A stretch of DNA of 64,000 nucleotides from Geminicoccaceae bacterium. GTDB taxonomy: Bacteria; Pseudomonadota; Alphaproteobacteria; Geminicoccales; Geminicoccaceae. Made by a program: the position numbers and the translations under genes. The stretch spans positions 62,001 through 126,000 of the forward strand of contig JANQPX010000013.1 of the NCBI GenBank assembly GCA_028285265.1, given 5' to 3'. Numbering within the stretch: the stretch's first letter is position 1; each line of letters starts with the position of its first letter. Positions 26,167 to 35,286 of the stretch are shown here, in pieces. The notes beneath the pieces were generated by a model. That model was not told the origin of the DNA. It saw only the letters and a list, made by a program, of their open reading frames with translations, and ran no database searches.

Positions 26167-26970
26167 TTATGTCTCCACCATGCCGGCGCTTTCGCCGATA
26201 CGTGCCATTTCATCAATACGGTCATAACTACTGACGTCGACAATTTTGGCCCCACCAATCATGAGCTCATCGCGGCAGCTGGTGAGATGAGGGTCGCTGA
26301 GTGCATCAACGAGCGCGTCGCGCAGGCGTTCGACATCCGCTTTCAATGCCGTCGCCGACGTGATGTAGGGGGGTGCTGGCGCCATCGGCGAACGGCCGAG
26401 CACGCGAAAACTCGCCAACGCCTCAGGCATGGACCGCTTAATCAGGCTGTAGGTAATGGCGTCAATCGCGGCAACGTCCGCCTCGCGCGCTTCAATCGCC
26501 TCAAGACTACCGGCATGGCTACCGGTAATGATCTGACGGCCGAAAAAGCGACTACCTGGACTCGCTAGGGGCGCGGACATGGCGCGAAGGATATGGCAAC
26601 CGGAATGGGAGTCGGTCGCGCTGATCGCGGCAACACGACCGCGCAAGTCCTCCATGCTGTCCGCGCGACTATCGGCGTGAACGACGATCACGCTCGAATA
26701 TTCAGGTCCCTCGCAGCCAGGCACGTCATAGCAAGGAGTCGCAATCAATTGTGGCTTGACGCCGTAGGATCGGATCAGCGGGAAACCACAGACCTGACCG
26801 AATAGGAGATCGGGATGACGCCAGAGACGCTCGGCGCGTTCGCGTGTCAGCCGATCAGGCACGTTGTCCAATCCTTGAAGCCTGAGTGCACGAGCGAGCC
26901 CTTGCCACCAGGCGTCGGTTGCGGCGCGCACGGGCTCGAAGTCATACATAGGCAGAGCTGCAATCATCAT
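26167..26970 (-). CDS. PhnD/TauA-like periplasmic-binding-protein-fold protein without signal peptide
   Basis: A 267-residue protein resembling PhnD-type phosphate/phosphonate binding proteins, as in IAALPMYDFEPVRAATDAWW, PDLLFGQVCGFPLI and the hinge EAREADVAAIDAITY. The frame begins at this ATG with GGGAAAG directly upstream, and there is no secretion signal, so it is predicted cytoplasmic. It starts 6 bases after the stop of the lipoprotein gene. No ABC permease or ATPase is nearby, so it is probably a ligand sensor or an enzyme derived from a binding protein, not a transporter part. Confidence 0.75.
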   Translation of the reverse strand: MMIAALPMYDFEPVRAATDAWWQGLARALRLQGLDNVPDRLTRERAERLWRHPDLLFGQVCGFPLIRSYGVKPQLIATPCYDVPGCEGPEYSSVIVVHADSRADSMEDLRGRVAAISATDSHSGCHILRAMSAPLASPGSRFFGRQIITGSHAGSLEAIEAREADVAAIDAITYSLIKRSMPEALASFRVLGRSPMAPAPPYITSATALKADVERLRDALVDALSDPHLTSCRDELMIGGAKIVDVSSYDRIDEMARIGESAGMVET

Positions 26971-26976
26971 CTTTCC

Positions 26977-28395
26977 CTAATTGCTGCGCTGAAGAAAGTC
27001 GATCATTTGCTCCGCCATATGATCGAAATCCGGATTATAGGTCAGGCGCCGCAACGTATAGTTCTGAAGATTGCCCTCGCTGGTCTCACCATAGCGAAGG
27101 GCCTGACTGCCATCACCGCCTGCCTTGCCAGCGCAGGCCTGCCCCTTTGGCGTATCCTTCACGAAGGAATAGTGTAGACAATCATTCGATTTCGCGTTGG
27201 CACCGTAGCGGGGATTCTCCGGCGCCGCCAGTAGGGCGATGTGCCCAAGATCCAAAATTGCTGTGCCAAAATCACTGTTTTTGCCGTCATAGGGATTGCT
27301 TCGGCAGTTTTCAGGGCTGGGCAAGGGGTTCGACCCCCCGTTTCTCGACGGCGGGAGGACACAAGAACTCGGTCGAACGGAGACACAAACCTGACGTTCA
27401 TTAGCCCGAGGATCACGCCGCTCGACGGTGCAGCTGCAATCAGGCAAAGGCGCATCGGGATATCGGCTGTACCAAAGCAGATGCCGCGGTGTCACGCGCT
27501 GTCGGCAAAACCACTCCCTCGCCAGGCTGCCATCGCTGACGTCATCCTCAGCGCTCAAGACCATGAAGAGTGGCAGATGCAGAGGGGCCTCCACGTTCAA
27601 CAGATCGCGGCCGAGTTGGTTGGTCGCTTGTACGCTGGGCTTTGCCACTGAGTTGTAACGAAGGGAGTCCCGTTTTTCGAAGGCTGCTCCCCATAGCACT
27701 TGACCGGCCGGCCCGACAGCAGCGGGGGGAAACGGCGGTGGATCGTAACTGAAGGCCGGGGCCAAAAGAACGATCCCGTTCAGTTCCAACCCGTCGCCGA
27801 CCCGAGACCGCTGCTCGGCTCGTCGCCGGTCCCGCTGCAGTGCAGCGTCCAGTGCAAGATTGGCACCAAGATCAAAGCCGACGATGATCAAACGATCGGC
27901 CTCACCTTCGAAACTCTCGATACCCCTCGCCACCGCTTCTCGCCAAGCTGGAAGGCCAATGGTCAAGAGATCGCCAGGGATCGTTCCGTGTCCCGGCAGC
28001 AAGATGCCGCGAACGAGATAGCAAGCCGCCGCAAACCGAGCGCCGAGATCCCACATCGAAAAGGGCGTGTCGTTGAGACCGTGAATCAACAGCACGCCCC
28101 GATCATAGGGCGCCCGAGCCTGGCCCCTGCAGTCCTGGTCTTTGGGCCTGGGTCGCAACTCAAACGGACCGACGGCGGCGAGATGCTGGGCTGGTATCGG
28201 TGTTTCTGTCGTTCGATTGATGTAGGCAGCACGATTGCGGGCGCCTTCGATATACTTCCCGAAGTCGCGCGATGGCATGACCGGCGCGTCATCGCTGGGT
28301 GCAAATCGAGACGGCGTCGACCCATCCGTTGCGCAGCCGGAGAGCATCAACGGAAGAAGCAAGACGAGCAGCGTGAGAATCGTTCTTCGGTTCAT
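26977..28395 (-). CDS. Alpha/beta-hydrolase lipoprotein with Asp in the nucleophile elbow
   Basis: A 472-residue exported protein. The N-terminus is a lipoprotein signal with lipobox LMLSGC (Cys about residue 21). The hydrolase domain starts near residue 95 with VLLIHGLNDTPFSM; the oxyanion His-Gly is there. The nucleophile elbow reads IIVGFDLGANLAL, so Asp stands where serine hydrolases have Ser. A distal acid and His are suggested by LSAEDDVSDG and DLGHIALL. Several Cys in the second half may form disulfides, fitting a periplasmic location. Substrate unknown. Confidence 0.75.
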   Translation of the reverse strand: MNRRTILTLLVLLLPLMLSGCATDGSTPSRFAPSDDAPVMPSRDFGKYIEGARNRAAYINRTTETPIPAQHLAAVGPFELRPRPKDQDCRGQARAPYDRGVLLIHGLNDTPFSMWDLGARFAAACYLVRGILLPGHGTIPGDLLTIGLPAWREAVARGIESFEGEADRLIIVGFDLGANLALDAALQRDRRRAEQRSRVGDGLELNGIVLLAPAFSYDPPPFPPAAVGPAGQVLWGAAFEKRDSLRYNSVAKPSVQATNQLGRDLLNVEAPLHLPLFMVLSAEDDVSDGSLAREWFCRQRVTPRHLLWYSRYPDAPLPDCSCTVERRDPRANERQVCVSVRPSSCVLPPSRNGGSNPLPSPENCRSNPYDGKNSDFGTAILDLGHIALLAAPENPRYGANAKSNDCLHYSFVKDTPKGQACAGKAGGDGSQALRYGETSEGNLQNYTLRRLTYNPDFDHMAEQMIDFLQRSN

Positions 28396-28448
28396 CTCCG
28401 GAGGTTTAGCGGAGTGTGACGTCGTTCACCAGCCTCTCGATCAATCAG

Positions 28449-29801
28449 CTAGATGATCAAATGCCAGGCAAGGCTGAGTCCACCGGTGATGGCCAGCGCC
28501 CAGGCGAGGCCGAGATGGAATCGGAGCAACCCTAAAGCGGCGATAATAGCCAGGACAACTGGCAGCCAATCGATCGTTGCAAGATCCGGCATCCAGAGGG
28601 TCAACGGGCCAGCAGCGACAGGGTCGACTCTTGCAAAAAACACGTGAAGGCCAAACCAAACAGAGAGGTTTAAGATCACGCCGACCACGGCTGCCGTCAC
28701 ACCCTGGAGCGCGCCACTCAAGCGCGGCAAGCGTTGCAGGCGCTCAACGAAGGGAGCTCCGGTGAAAACCCAGAGAAAACAGGGCGCGAAGGTCGCCCAC
28801 AATGTGACAGCGGCCCCGAGCAGACCCATAAAAATCGGCGGCCCTTCTCCGAAACGATAGGCCGCGAGATAGCCGACAAATTCGGTCACCAGGATTAACG
28901 GTCCATTGGTCGTTTCAGCCAGGCCTAGACCGTCGAGCATTTCACCCGCTGACAACCAGCCATGGTTTTGGACGACCTCCTGGGTCATGTAGGCAAGCAC
29001 GGCATAGGCGCCGCCAAAGGTCACGATCGCGAGCTTGGAAAAGAAGATACTAAGCTCGGTCAGCACATGTCCTCTACCAAAGACGAGGGCGATGGCGACC
29101 AACGGCAGCAGCCAAATCAACAGCCAGACTGCGGCTGTACGGATGACGCCGCCGAACGACATGTCCGCGGCGTCAGCATGGCTGTCTGCCCCTGGCGGAT
29201 CGGTGGTCGAGATCGCACTGTTGACCGCCAGAAATCCGGCAATCGCCGCCAGCAAAATGACCAGAGGAAACGGCAGTGAAAAAAGAAAGATGGCACTGAA
29301 GGAACCGGCTGCGATCACCCAATCGATCCGACGATTGAGTGCCTTTTTGGCCACCCGCAACAGGGCTTCGATAACGATGACGAGGACCGCTGCCTTAACG
29401 CCGATGAAGATCGCCTGAACAAGCGCTACATCTCCGAACGTGGCATAGATCATCGCGAGCGCAAGAACCAGAACCGCACCTGGCAACACAAAGAGGAGGC
29501 CCGCAGCAAGACCGCCGGCAAGTCCGTGCAATCGCCAGCCAGCGTACGTCGCGAGCTGCATCGCCTCCGGTCCCGGCAACAACATGCAAAAACTAAGTGC
29601 GTTGAGAAAGGACTGCTCGCCAAGCCAGCCTTTGCGGTCAACCACCTCGCGATGCATCAGGGCGATTTGGGCGGTGGGGCCACCGAAAGACAAAAGACCA
29701 ATACGGAGCCAAACCCAAATGGCCTCTGCGAAGGAAGGGTGATTGTCCCGCACCGGCGCACGCGCCATGCCCCTGCCGATGCTGTGCTTGATGTCGCTCA
29801 T
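28449..29801 (-). CDS. chrA: Chromate ion transporter ChrA
   Basis: A 450-residue membrane protein of the CHR family with two homologous halves of about six helices each. The first half carries WLRIGLLSFGGPTAQIALMHRE and LNALSFCMLLPGPEAMQLATY, and the second repeats FFSKLAIVTFGGAYAVLAYM and DGLGLAETTNGPLILV. It exports chromate from the cytoplasm. It begins 4 bases after the stop of the rhodanese-ChrB gene, whose end contains its GGAG ribosome-binding site. The pair forms a chromate-resistance operon. Confidence 0.92.
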   Translation of the reverse strand: MSDIKHSIGRGMARAPVRDNHPSFAEAIWVWLRIGLLSFGGPTAQIALMHREVVDRKGWLGEQSFLNALSFCMLLPGPEAMQLATYAGWRLHGLAGGLAAGLLFVLPGAVLVLALAMIYATFGDVALVQAIFIGVKAAVLVIVIEALLRVAKKALNRRIDWVIAAGSFSAIFLFSLPFPLVILLAAIAGFLAVNSAISTTDPPGADSHADAADMSFGGVIRTAAVWLLIWLLPLVAIALVFGRGHVLTELSIFFSKLAIVTFGGAYAVLAYMTQEVVQNHGWLSAGEMLDGLGLAETTNGPLILVTEFVGYLAAYRFGEGPPIFMGLLGAAVTLWATFAPCFLWVFTGAPFVERLQRLPRLSGALQGVTAAVVGVILNLSVWFGLHVFFARVDPVAAGPLTLWMPDLATIDWLPVVLAIIAALGLLRFHLGLAWALAITGGLSLAWHLII

Positions 29802-29805
29802 CGCA

Positions 29806-30624
29806 TCAGCTCCGCTTCAACGATGGCGGCCAATCATGGCGCTCGTCGACGGCATCTCGTGCCCATCGATAGAAGCTATCGTAAAGAAGCATACCTGCCT
29901 CAAGTTGCTCGAGGTCATCCCGATACATACGCGACAGCCCGAGTGATGCGGCGAGTAAACCCGCGGACTCTGGAGCCAAATCATGCCGATTGGTGTCGGC
30001 TCCGCGCACAATCAGAGCAAGCCTTTGTAGCGGTTCCGTGACCAACGCAAACTCGTCCATCATGACATCAAAGCTGCAATGTTCTCCGCGATGGCTCCAA
30101 AACACGCCCTCGACATCGAAAGGCGTTGCCTCGAATCTGTCAGCGACATTCAGAACCTCGGCAGGCGAGACGAAAAGAAACTGCGCATTGGGATCGACGA
30201 AGCGGCGGATTAGCCATGGACAAGCAACGCGATCGATTTTCGGGCGCTGACGCGTTACCCAGACCGTCCGTCCATCCGCATTCCGCTTCGGCAATGCCGC
30301 CACCGGTATCATCGGCTCCCCGGCCTTACGCCAAGCCACCTTGCCGCCCTCGAGGGTTTCAGCAGCGATACCATGGTCGCGCAGGATCGCCGCTGCGCCT
30401 TGGCTGAGCTTTTGGCCCTTGTGGCAGATCACCACAACGCGCTTGCCTGCGATCGTTGACGCGAGCGACGCCATCTCTTGAAAAGGATATCGAAACGCGC
30501 CGGGGATCAGTCGCGGATCGTCATTGAAGTCCTCATCGAGGCAGACATCAATCAGTACGGGAACTTTTGGCGTACCGATTAAACGAGAGAGTTGTGCTAC
30601 GGTGATTTCCGTTGGCGACGGCAT
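29806..30624 (-). CDS. Rhodanese-ChrB-C fusion, chromate resistance protein
   Basis: A 272-residue cytoplasmic protein with two parts. Residues 1-110 form a rhodanese domain with the active-site loop VVICHKGQKLSQ. Residues 118-265 match the ChrB C-terminal domain: TVWVTRQRPKIDRVACPWLIRRFVDP, EHCSFDVMMDEF and LYDSFYRW. In classic ChrB the N-terminal part is a DNA-binding sensor; here a rhodanese takes that place, so direct transcriptional control is not evident. GGGAGGA lies 6 bases before the ATG. It is co-transcribed with chrA. Confidence 0.88.
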   Translation of the reverse strand: MPSPTEITVAQLSRLIGTPKVPVLIDVCLDEDFNDDPRLIPGAFRYPFQEMASLASTIAGKRVVVICHKGQKLSQGAAAILRDHGIAAETLEGGKVAWRKAGEPMIPVAALPKRNADGRTVWVTRQRPKIDRVACPWLIRRFVDPNAQFLFVSPAEVLNVADRFEATPFDVEGVFWSHRGEHCSFDVMMDEFALVTEPLQRLALIVRGADTNRHDLAPESAGLLAASLGLSRMYRDDLEQLEAGMLLYDSFYRWARDAVDERHDWPPSLKRS

Positions 30625-30850
30625 GAAGCGTCCTCCCGACGTCAGGGGGTTAATGGACGCGAATCTTAGGCTGCCGCCTCACGGGGCGCTCGCGGACCCC
30701 ATGGATTATGTTTAGAGGACCCTAATTTGGAATGTCAACGCAAGCTCCTGATCGCGACGCTGTGATTTTCTTTGTCACCAAAAGCTTCTAGGTTCGTGTT
30801 CGATAAGGAATTTCCGGGGGTGAGACTGCCCCATCGTATGGGAGTGCATC

Positions 30851-31837
30851 GTGCAGAAGAGTCATCTTGAGCTTTCACGCCGGCAGGCTTTCAAGGGAAC
30901 AGCAGCGGCTGGCGTCAGCCTTGCCGCCGCTGGACTAGGGTCATCAGCCGCACGCGCCGCCGCACCGCTACAGGGTGCTGAGCGGCCGAGCTTTTATCGC
31001 TTTGAGCTTGGTGATTTCGAAGTCACCACCTTGTTTGACGGCGCCGTTCAGTTCGACGGGCCCCACCCGATCTTCGGGCAAAATGCTGAGGCTGGCGAGG
31101 TTCAAGATCTCGCCGAGCAAAACTTCTTGCCTCGCGAAAAAATGGTCATCGGCTTCACGCCGGTGATCGTCAATACCGGCAACCAAGTCGTGATGTTTGA
31201 CAGTGGCAATGGCGCCGGTCGCCGCCCCGATGCTGGCAAGCTCGCAAGCCTGCTGGAGAACGCGGGCTTTGCAGCGAGTGAAGTCGATATCGTGGTCCTC
31301 ACCCACTTTCACCCCGACCATATCGGCGGATTGATGGAGGATGGGAGCCCACTCTTCGAGAACGCCACCTATGTTACCAATGAGGCCGAGTTCGATTTTT
31401 GGAGCGCAGAGGACAAGCTGTCCGGACCGACCGAGCGTGTCGCAAAGCTGACACAGTCCAACGTTCTGCCGCTCTCGGAGAAGATGTCATTTATCAAAGA
31501 TGGCGGTGAGGTCGTCTCGGGCATTACCGCGATCGATGCCAGTGGACACACACCGGGTCATACAGCCTTTCACCTCGAGAGCGCTGGCGATCGTCTGATG
31601 ATCACGGCGGATACCGCCAATCACTATGTCGTCTCACTCCAGCGTCCGGACTGGCATGTTCGGTTCGACATGGACAAAGATGCCGCGATCGCCTCGCGCA
31701 AAAAGGTGTTCGGTATGATCGCTGCCGATCGCATTCCGTTTAGCGGATATCACATGCCGTTTCCCGCTGTTGGCTATGTTGAGGCCATCGACGGCGGCTT
31801 CCGCTATGTACCGGCCTCTTATCAGCTTGATCTCTGA
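30851..31837 (+). CDS. Tat-exported metallo-beta-lactamase-fold hydrolase
   Basis: A 328-residue protein with a twin-arginine signal (SRRQAFKGTAAAGVSLA) and cleavage expected after about residue 37. The MBL metal site is intact: LTHFHPDHIGG (HxHxDH), DASGHTPGHTAFH and ITADTANH. It resembles the lactonase branch (AHL lactonase and related) of MBL proteins. Export before folding through Tat fits a metal enzyme of the periplasm. The GTG at 30851 is the start, with GGGAG 6 bases upstream. Substrate unproven. Its last 16 bases overlap the convergent small gene. Confidence 0.88.
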   Translation: MQKSHLELSRRQAFKGTAAAGVSLAAAGLGSSAARAAAPLQGAERPSFYRFELGDFEVTTLFDGAVQFDGPHPIFGQNAEAGEVQDLAEQNFLPREKMVIGFTPVIVNTGNQVVMFDSGNGAGRRPDAGKLASLLENAGFAASEVDIVVLTHFHPDHIGGLMEDGSPLFENATYVTNEAEFDFWSAEDKLSGPTERVAKLTQSNVLPLSEKMSFIKDGGEVVSGITAIDASGHTPGHTAFHLESAGDRLMITADTANHYVVSLQRPDWHVRFDMDKDAAIASRKKVFGMIAADRIPFSGYHMPFPAVGYVEAIDGGFRYVPASYQLDL

Positions 31838-32154
31838 TCAGCCTTTACAGGGTCGCGAACCCGGCCGTCGGGCAGGAGCACCCGATCGCCGGACGTGATC
31901 GACGGGCTATGGTGAGGCGCTGTGCTCATCTCAAGATGAAGCGCCTCACCTGTCGCCGTAGGTACCCAGACGCAACCTGGCCCATTCGCCCAGCCCCGCT
32001 TCTTGACCAGGCCCATGGCCGCAAGCTTGTCGACCGCTGCAAGGTCGCCAAATTCTCTCTGCAGCATGGCTGGCGCCATGCCACGCACTGCCTTCGGCAT
32101 CTGGCAAAGCCGATCGAGGATCAAGAACTGAACACTGTCATGGCGCAAAAACAT
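31822..32154 (-). CDS. Small hypothetical protein, winged-helix-like
   Basis: A 110-residue frame. The text MFLRHDSVQFLILDRLCQMPKAVRGMAPAMLQREFGDL alternates helices as in a winged-helix domain, and GWANGPGCVWVPTATGEAL could be the wing. I do not recognise a family. It converges on and overlaps the MBL hydrolase end by 16 bases and follows the exported protein gene at 32199-32825. It may be a real small regulator, but coding status is uncertain. Confidence 0.45.
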   Translation of the reverse strand: MFLRHDSVQFLILDRLCQMPKAVRGMAPAMLQREFGDLAAVDKLAAMGLVKKRGWANGPGCVWVPTATGEALHLEMSTAPHHSPSITSGDRVLLPDGRVRDPVKADQRSS

Positions 32155-32198
32155 CGGGCCATTCTCGCGGTAAAGTTCGATTTCGTAAATTTTTAACT

Positions 32199-32825
32199 TT
32201 ATCCAGAGTTGGCGCGGACTCTCTCTTCGGGCGCCAGACGGTGGACAAAATTATTGTCGCGTTTCTGCATCAAATAAAATTTCCATCGCGGAGTCGTATC
32301 CGTGATGACGAAATTGAGCACCACGGTTTCTCCCGGTTCGACCACGCCGTCATAGAATTGAACGCCATCATAGGGTTCCCGGGTTTCGATATTGGTCTCG
32401 AAGCGATCGGAGACAAAGGGGCGACCCGCCTCGGATGCCTGACCAAAGGACAGGCCATCACCGAAAGGGCTCTCCTGCTGCAGCTTTTCACGCAGCTCAA
32501 GGGTAAACAGTGTCCAAGGCTGCGAGGTCGCATTGGTCACGATCTTCGTAATGGCGAAACCGACATCGTGTTGCGAGCGAATGCGATTGCCGAAGCGCGA
32601 GTGCATGCCACGGACAACGATAACCGCTGGACCGTAGTCGGTGATTTCCTCCACCAGGACCACAGGATCATCAAGCGTACCGGTTCCGGACCCATCAAGG
32701 AGCCGCACACCACCAAGTTCGTCGCTGAAGATTAAGCCGCCGAGCTCTAATTCCGCCGCTTGAGGCGAGATCGGCAGGGCCAAAACGATGACGAGCCCAG
32801 TTAGGCGTACGAACCATGCAACCAT
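32199..32825 (-). CDS. Exported protein of unknown function
   Basis: A 208-residue protein with a Sec signal peptide (hydrophobic residues 5-22, predicted cleavage near QAAE). The mature part alternates short beta strands: VVLVEEITDYGPAVIVVRGM, VGFAITKIVTNATSQPWTL, ETVVLNFVITDTTPRWKFYL. This pattern suggests an immunoglobulin-like or beta-sandwich periplasmic domain. No family recognised. It is followed on the same strand by the small frame at 31822-32154. Confidence 0.7.
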   Translation of the reverse strand: MVAWFVRLTGLVIVLALPISPQAAELELGGLIFSDELGGVRLLDGSGTGTLDDPVVLVEEITDYGPAVIVVRGMHSRFGNRIRSQHDVGFAITKIVTNATSQPWTLFTLELREKLQQESPFGDGLSFGQASEAGRPFVSDRFETNIETREPYDGVQFYDGVVEPGETVVLNFVITDTTPRWKFYLMQKRDNNFVHRLAPEERVRANSG

Positions 32826-33158
32826 GATCCTTCCCCTGTTACGCTAAACGCTTCATGTGAGAAGCCCCAAAAGACATCACAGATAACGATGAGCCATCGG
32901 TAAAGCTTTTTTTTTGAAGGCCACATCGGCCTTAAGCTCTTAAAGGCGATGCCAATCGAGAAAATTCGACGAAAAATTTTGGAATGTGCCGCCGCCCCTC
33001 GGGTTCACAGCGTATGGGTTCGATATAAGCCGTGAACAGACTTGATCACTCACCCGGCTCATGCCCCAGGAATGGCGATTAGTCCTAGCGGTCGCCGCAA
33101 GATGGCTCCGAACAGCTCGCGAGTCGTCGCCTCCCGCAAACGTCGATTGGAGTTCCCT
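32826..33158. other. Divergent intergenic region, no gene seen
   Basis: 333 bases between two divergent exported-protein genes. It contains a run of nine T (32907-32915) and a small inverted repeat AAGGCC/GGCCTT (32917-32933), but in an orientation that does not give a terminator. Probably holds the two promoters. Confidence 0.35.
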
Positions 33159-33527
33159 ATGGCTTGCTTTGTTACGATGGTTCAAAAGGTTGGACTCGCG
33201 ATCGTCGCGGCCCTGCTGCTCACCGTCACCACACCAGGCTCGGGTCATGCGTCGGATTTTTCCGATGGCCAACTAAAGTCTTTCGCCATGGCCTGGACGA
33301 ACATCACGCAGCTTGCTGAGCAATGGAGGCCTCAAGTCGAAGCGGCAGCCTCTCAGGACGAGGCCAACAAGATGCTTGAGCAGTTGGCTGCTGAAGTCGA
33401 TCAGGTCATCGAACAAACCCAAGGCATTGGGGCTGCCGAGTATGAGAGCATCATGCAGGCTGCCCAATCTGACCCAGAGCTGATGGATCGGATCTTTGCA
33501 ATGCTCCAGTCGGTCCAACCGGAATAG
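33159..33527 (+). CDS. DUF4168-like exported protein
   Basis: A 122-residue protein with a Sec signal peptide (hydrophobic core VGLAIVAALLLTV, cleavage near GHAS). The mature part is all-helical and acidic, with the DUF4168 pattern: DGQLKSFAMAWTNI at the start and EYESIMQAAQSDPELMDRI at the end. GGAG lies 6 bases before the ATG at 33159; the frame is open 39 codons further without homology. The function of the family is unknown; it acts in the periplasm. Confidence 0.75.
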   Translation: MACFVTMVQKVGLAIVAALLLTVTTPGSGHASDFSDGQLKSFAMAWTNITQLAEQWRPQVEAAASQDEANKMLEQLAAEVDQVIEQTQGIGAAEYESIMQAAQSDPELMDRIFAMLQSVQPE

Positions 33528-33678
33528 GGACTTTTCGGAGCGAGCGGGCAGCGACACCGATCTCGACATGTTACCCTCGCCGGCCGGACGTCTTGACCGA
33601 CGGTCCGTTGCGGTGCACATCGAAAGCGGCCGGTCTGATGGCCGTTCTCCTGTGCACCGCTTGCTTCCAACGGACTCA

Positions 33679-33894
33679 ATGTCGCTTACCGTCACCCTCA
33701 TCTTACTTGGTGCGTCTGTTGCATTGATCCTGTTCGCCAATTGGCAGGAACGGCGCGAACGGCCGCTTGGCGAGACGCCACTCATATCCTACCCGGCCCT
33801 CCAAATGGTCGGTATCGTGGTTGCTGTGCTGCTTGCCGCCCACGTCGTTTCACTGCTCACCGGCCATCCTCTTCGCGGACGCAACCTACCCTGA
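33679..33894 (+). CDS. Small two-helix membrane protein
   Basis: A 71-residue frame with two clear membrane helices (about residues 4-20 and 40-62) separated by a charged loop QERRERPLGETPLISYP. The loop and second helix resemble small inner-membrane proteins of alphaproteobacteria that I cannot name. No clear ribosome-binding site precedes the ATG at 33679, which lowers confidence. It lies 151 bases after the DUF4168-like gene. Confidence 0.5.
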   Translation: MSLTVTLILLGASVALILFANWQERRERPLGETPLISYPALQMVGIVVAVLLAAHVVSLLTGHPLRGRNLP

Positions 33895-34128
33895 TCCCTG
33901 TGGCGACCCAAACCCTCCGTGTTGAAGCTCGTCGCTATTCTTCACATCCAGCGTTGCAAGCTTGACTGACGACGCCTAGCATGCGGTCGCGAGTTCAACA
34001 GTGCCGTCGCTCATGCCGCCACAATCGCAGCGATCCTCGGGGTCAGCATTGATCGCCTCCGATTGAGGGCCCAAACGGCAGTGTGACTGGCATCGTCATC
34101 GTTGACGCGAAGCGGCGGGAGACAACCA

Positions 34129-35235
34129 TTGCACGCACGACGCCGGGCGCAAATCTTGCCCAATCTTATTCCTGCGTCCATCGGCCTCTGCTTGGCCTTG
34201 ACCACGCTTGGGGCTTTCAACCCTTCAGCCTTCGGCCAAACCGCAACGAACTTCGTTGCCCCGACAGGCGATCCGGCGATCATCTCCGCCGATGCTCGCC
34301 TGGAGTTACTGTTCGACGACGCCTGCTTCACAGAAGGCGTAACCGTTGCTCCGGACGGTCAGGTCTACTTTAGCGATATCACGTTCACAGGCGGCTGCCG
34401 CTTCGGCGATAGCCCCCTGCCCCAAGCCGGCATCATCTGGCGCTACGATCCAGCTAGCGCCCAAGCGTCGATCTTTCGCTCGCCAAGTGGCATGGCCAAT
34501 GGCCTGAAATTCGATACCAGCGGTAATTTGATCGCTGCCGAGGGCGCAGACTTCGGTGGCCGTAAGGTTACGATCACCGACATGTCGACCGGCCGCGCGC
34601 GCATCGTGACGGCGCTCTATGAGGGCCAGCCCTATAATGCGCCGAATGATGTGGCGATCGATTTGCAAGGCCGCATCTATTTCACAGATCCCCGCTATCT
34701 CGGCCACGAGCCTGTCATGCAGCCGACGATGGCCGTTTATCGGGCTGATCCGGACGGCACGGTCACCCGCATCATCTCCGATGCCGGCAAGCCGAATGGT
34801 CTCTTAGTCTCGCCCGACCAGTCACGACTTTATGTCGTGAGCAATGACAATGGGGCCCTCGATTTTACCCGCCTTGGCGATGATGAAGCCACCCAACGTG
34901 GACCGATGGTGATCTGGGCCTACGATCTCGCTGAGGATGGGACGACAAGCAATCGGCGGGAGTTCGTCAACTACGCGCCTTTTGACAGCGCTGGTGGGCT
35001 CGCCGCCGATACAAATGGTAATGTTTATGCCGCTGTACGACGGGCTGATGCGCCCGGCATCTACGTATACAATGTCGAGGGCAAAGAACTCGCCAATATC
35101 CCAACTGGCGACGTCTTACCGAGTAATCTCGCGTTCGGTCGCGGCGATGATGCCAACTTGCTCTACCTCACCGCTGGCAACGCGCTCTATCAGATTCGTA
35201 TGGAGAGCGAGGGCTATCAACTGCCTAGCCAGTGA
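34129..35235 (+). CDS. SMP-30/gluconolactonase-like exported lactonase
   Basis: A 368-residue protein with an N-terminal signal (basic start, then LIPASIGLCLALTTLGAF, cleavage near AFGQ). The mature part is a six-bladed propeller of the SMP-30 type: EGVTVAPDGQVYFSDI gives the metal Glu, YNAPNDVAIDLQGRIYFTDPRY the Asn/Asp pair, and KPNGLLVSPDQSRLYV the last metal Asp. It would open sugar lactones in the periplasm. TTG at 34129 is chosen because GGGAG lies 7 bases before it. Followed within 50 bases by an enolase-superfamily dehydratase. Confidence 0.85.
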   Translation: MHARRRAQILPNLIPASIGLCLALTTLGAFNPSAFGQTATNFVAPTGDPAIISADARLELLFDDACFTEGVTVAPDGQVYFSDITFTGGCRFGDSPLPQAGIIWRYDPASAQASIFRSPSGMANGLKFDTSGNLIAAEGADFGGRKVTITDMSTGRARIVTALYEGQPYNAPNDVAIDLQGRIYFTDPRYLGHEPVMQPTMAVYRADPDGTVTRIISDAGKPNGLLVSPDQSRLYVVSNDNGALDFTRLGDDEATQRGPMVIWAYDLAEDGTTSNRREFVNYAPFDSAGGLAADTNGNVYAAVRRADAPGIYVYNVEGKELANIPTGDVLPSNLAFGRGDDANLLYLTAGNALYQIRMESEGYQLPSQ

Positions 35236-35286
35236 GCCTAGAATCTGCCCAAGATGGCCTGAGAAAGGCAGCGGCGGAGAAGGCTC

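Noticed and set aside
27700-28419. 239-codon plus-strand frame
   Set aside because: It is antisense to the lipoprotein hydrolase, which has a lipobox and hydrolase fold.
32907-32933. T9 run next to an AAGGCC/GGCCTT hairpin as a terminator
   Set aside because: The T-run comes before the stem on the plus strand and is an A-run after it on the minus strand, so neither orientation gives an intrinsic terminator.
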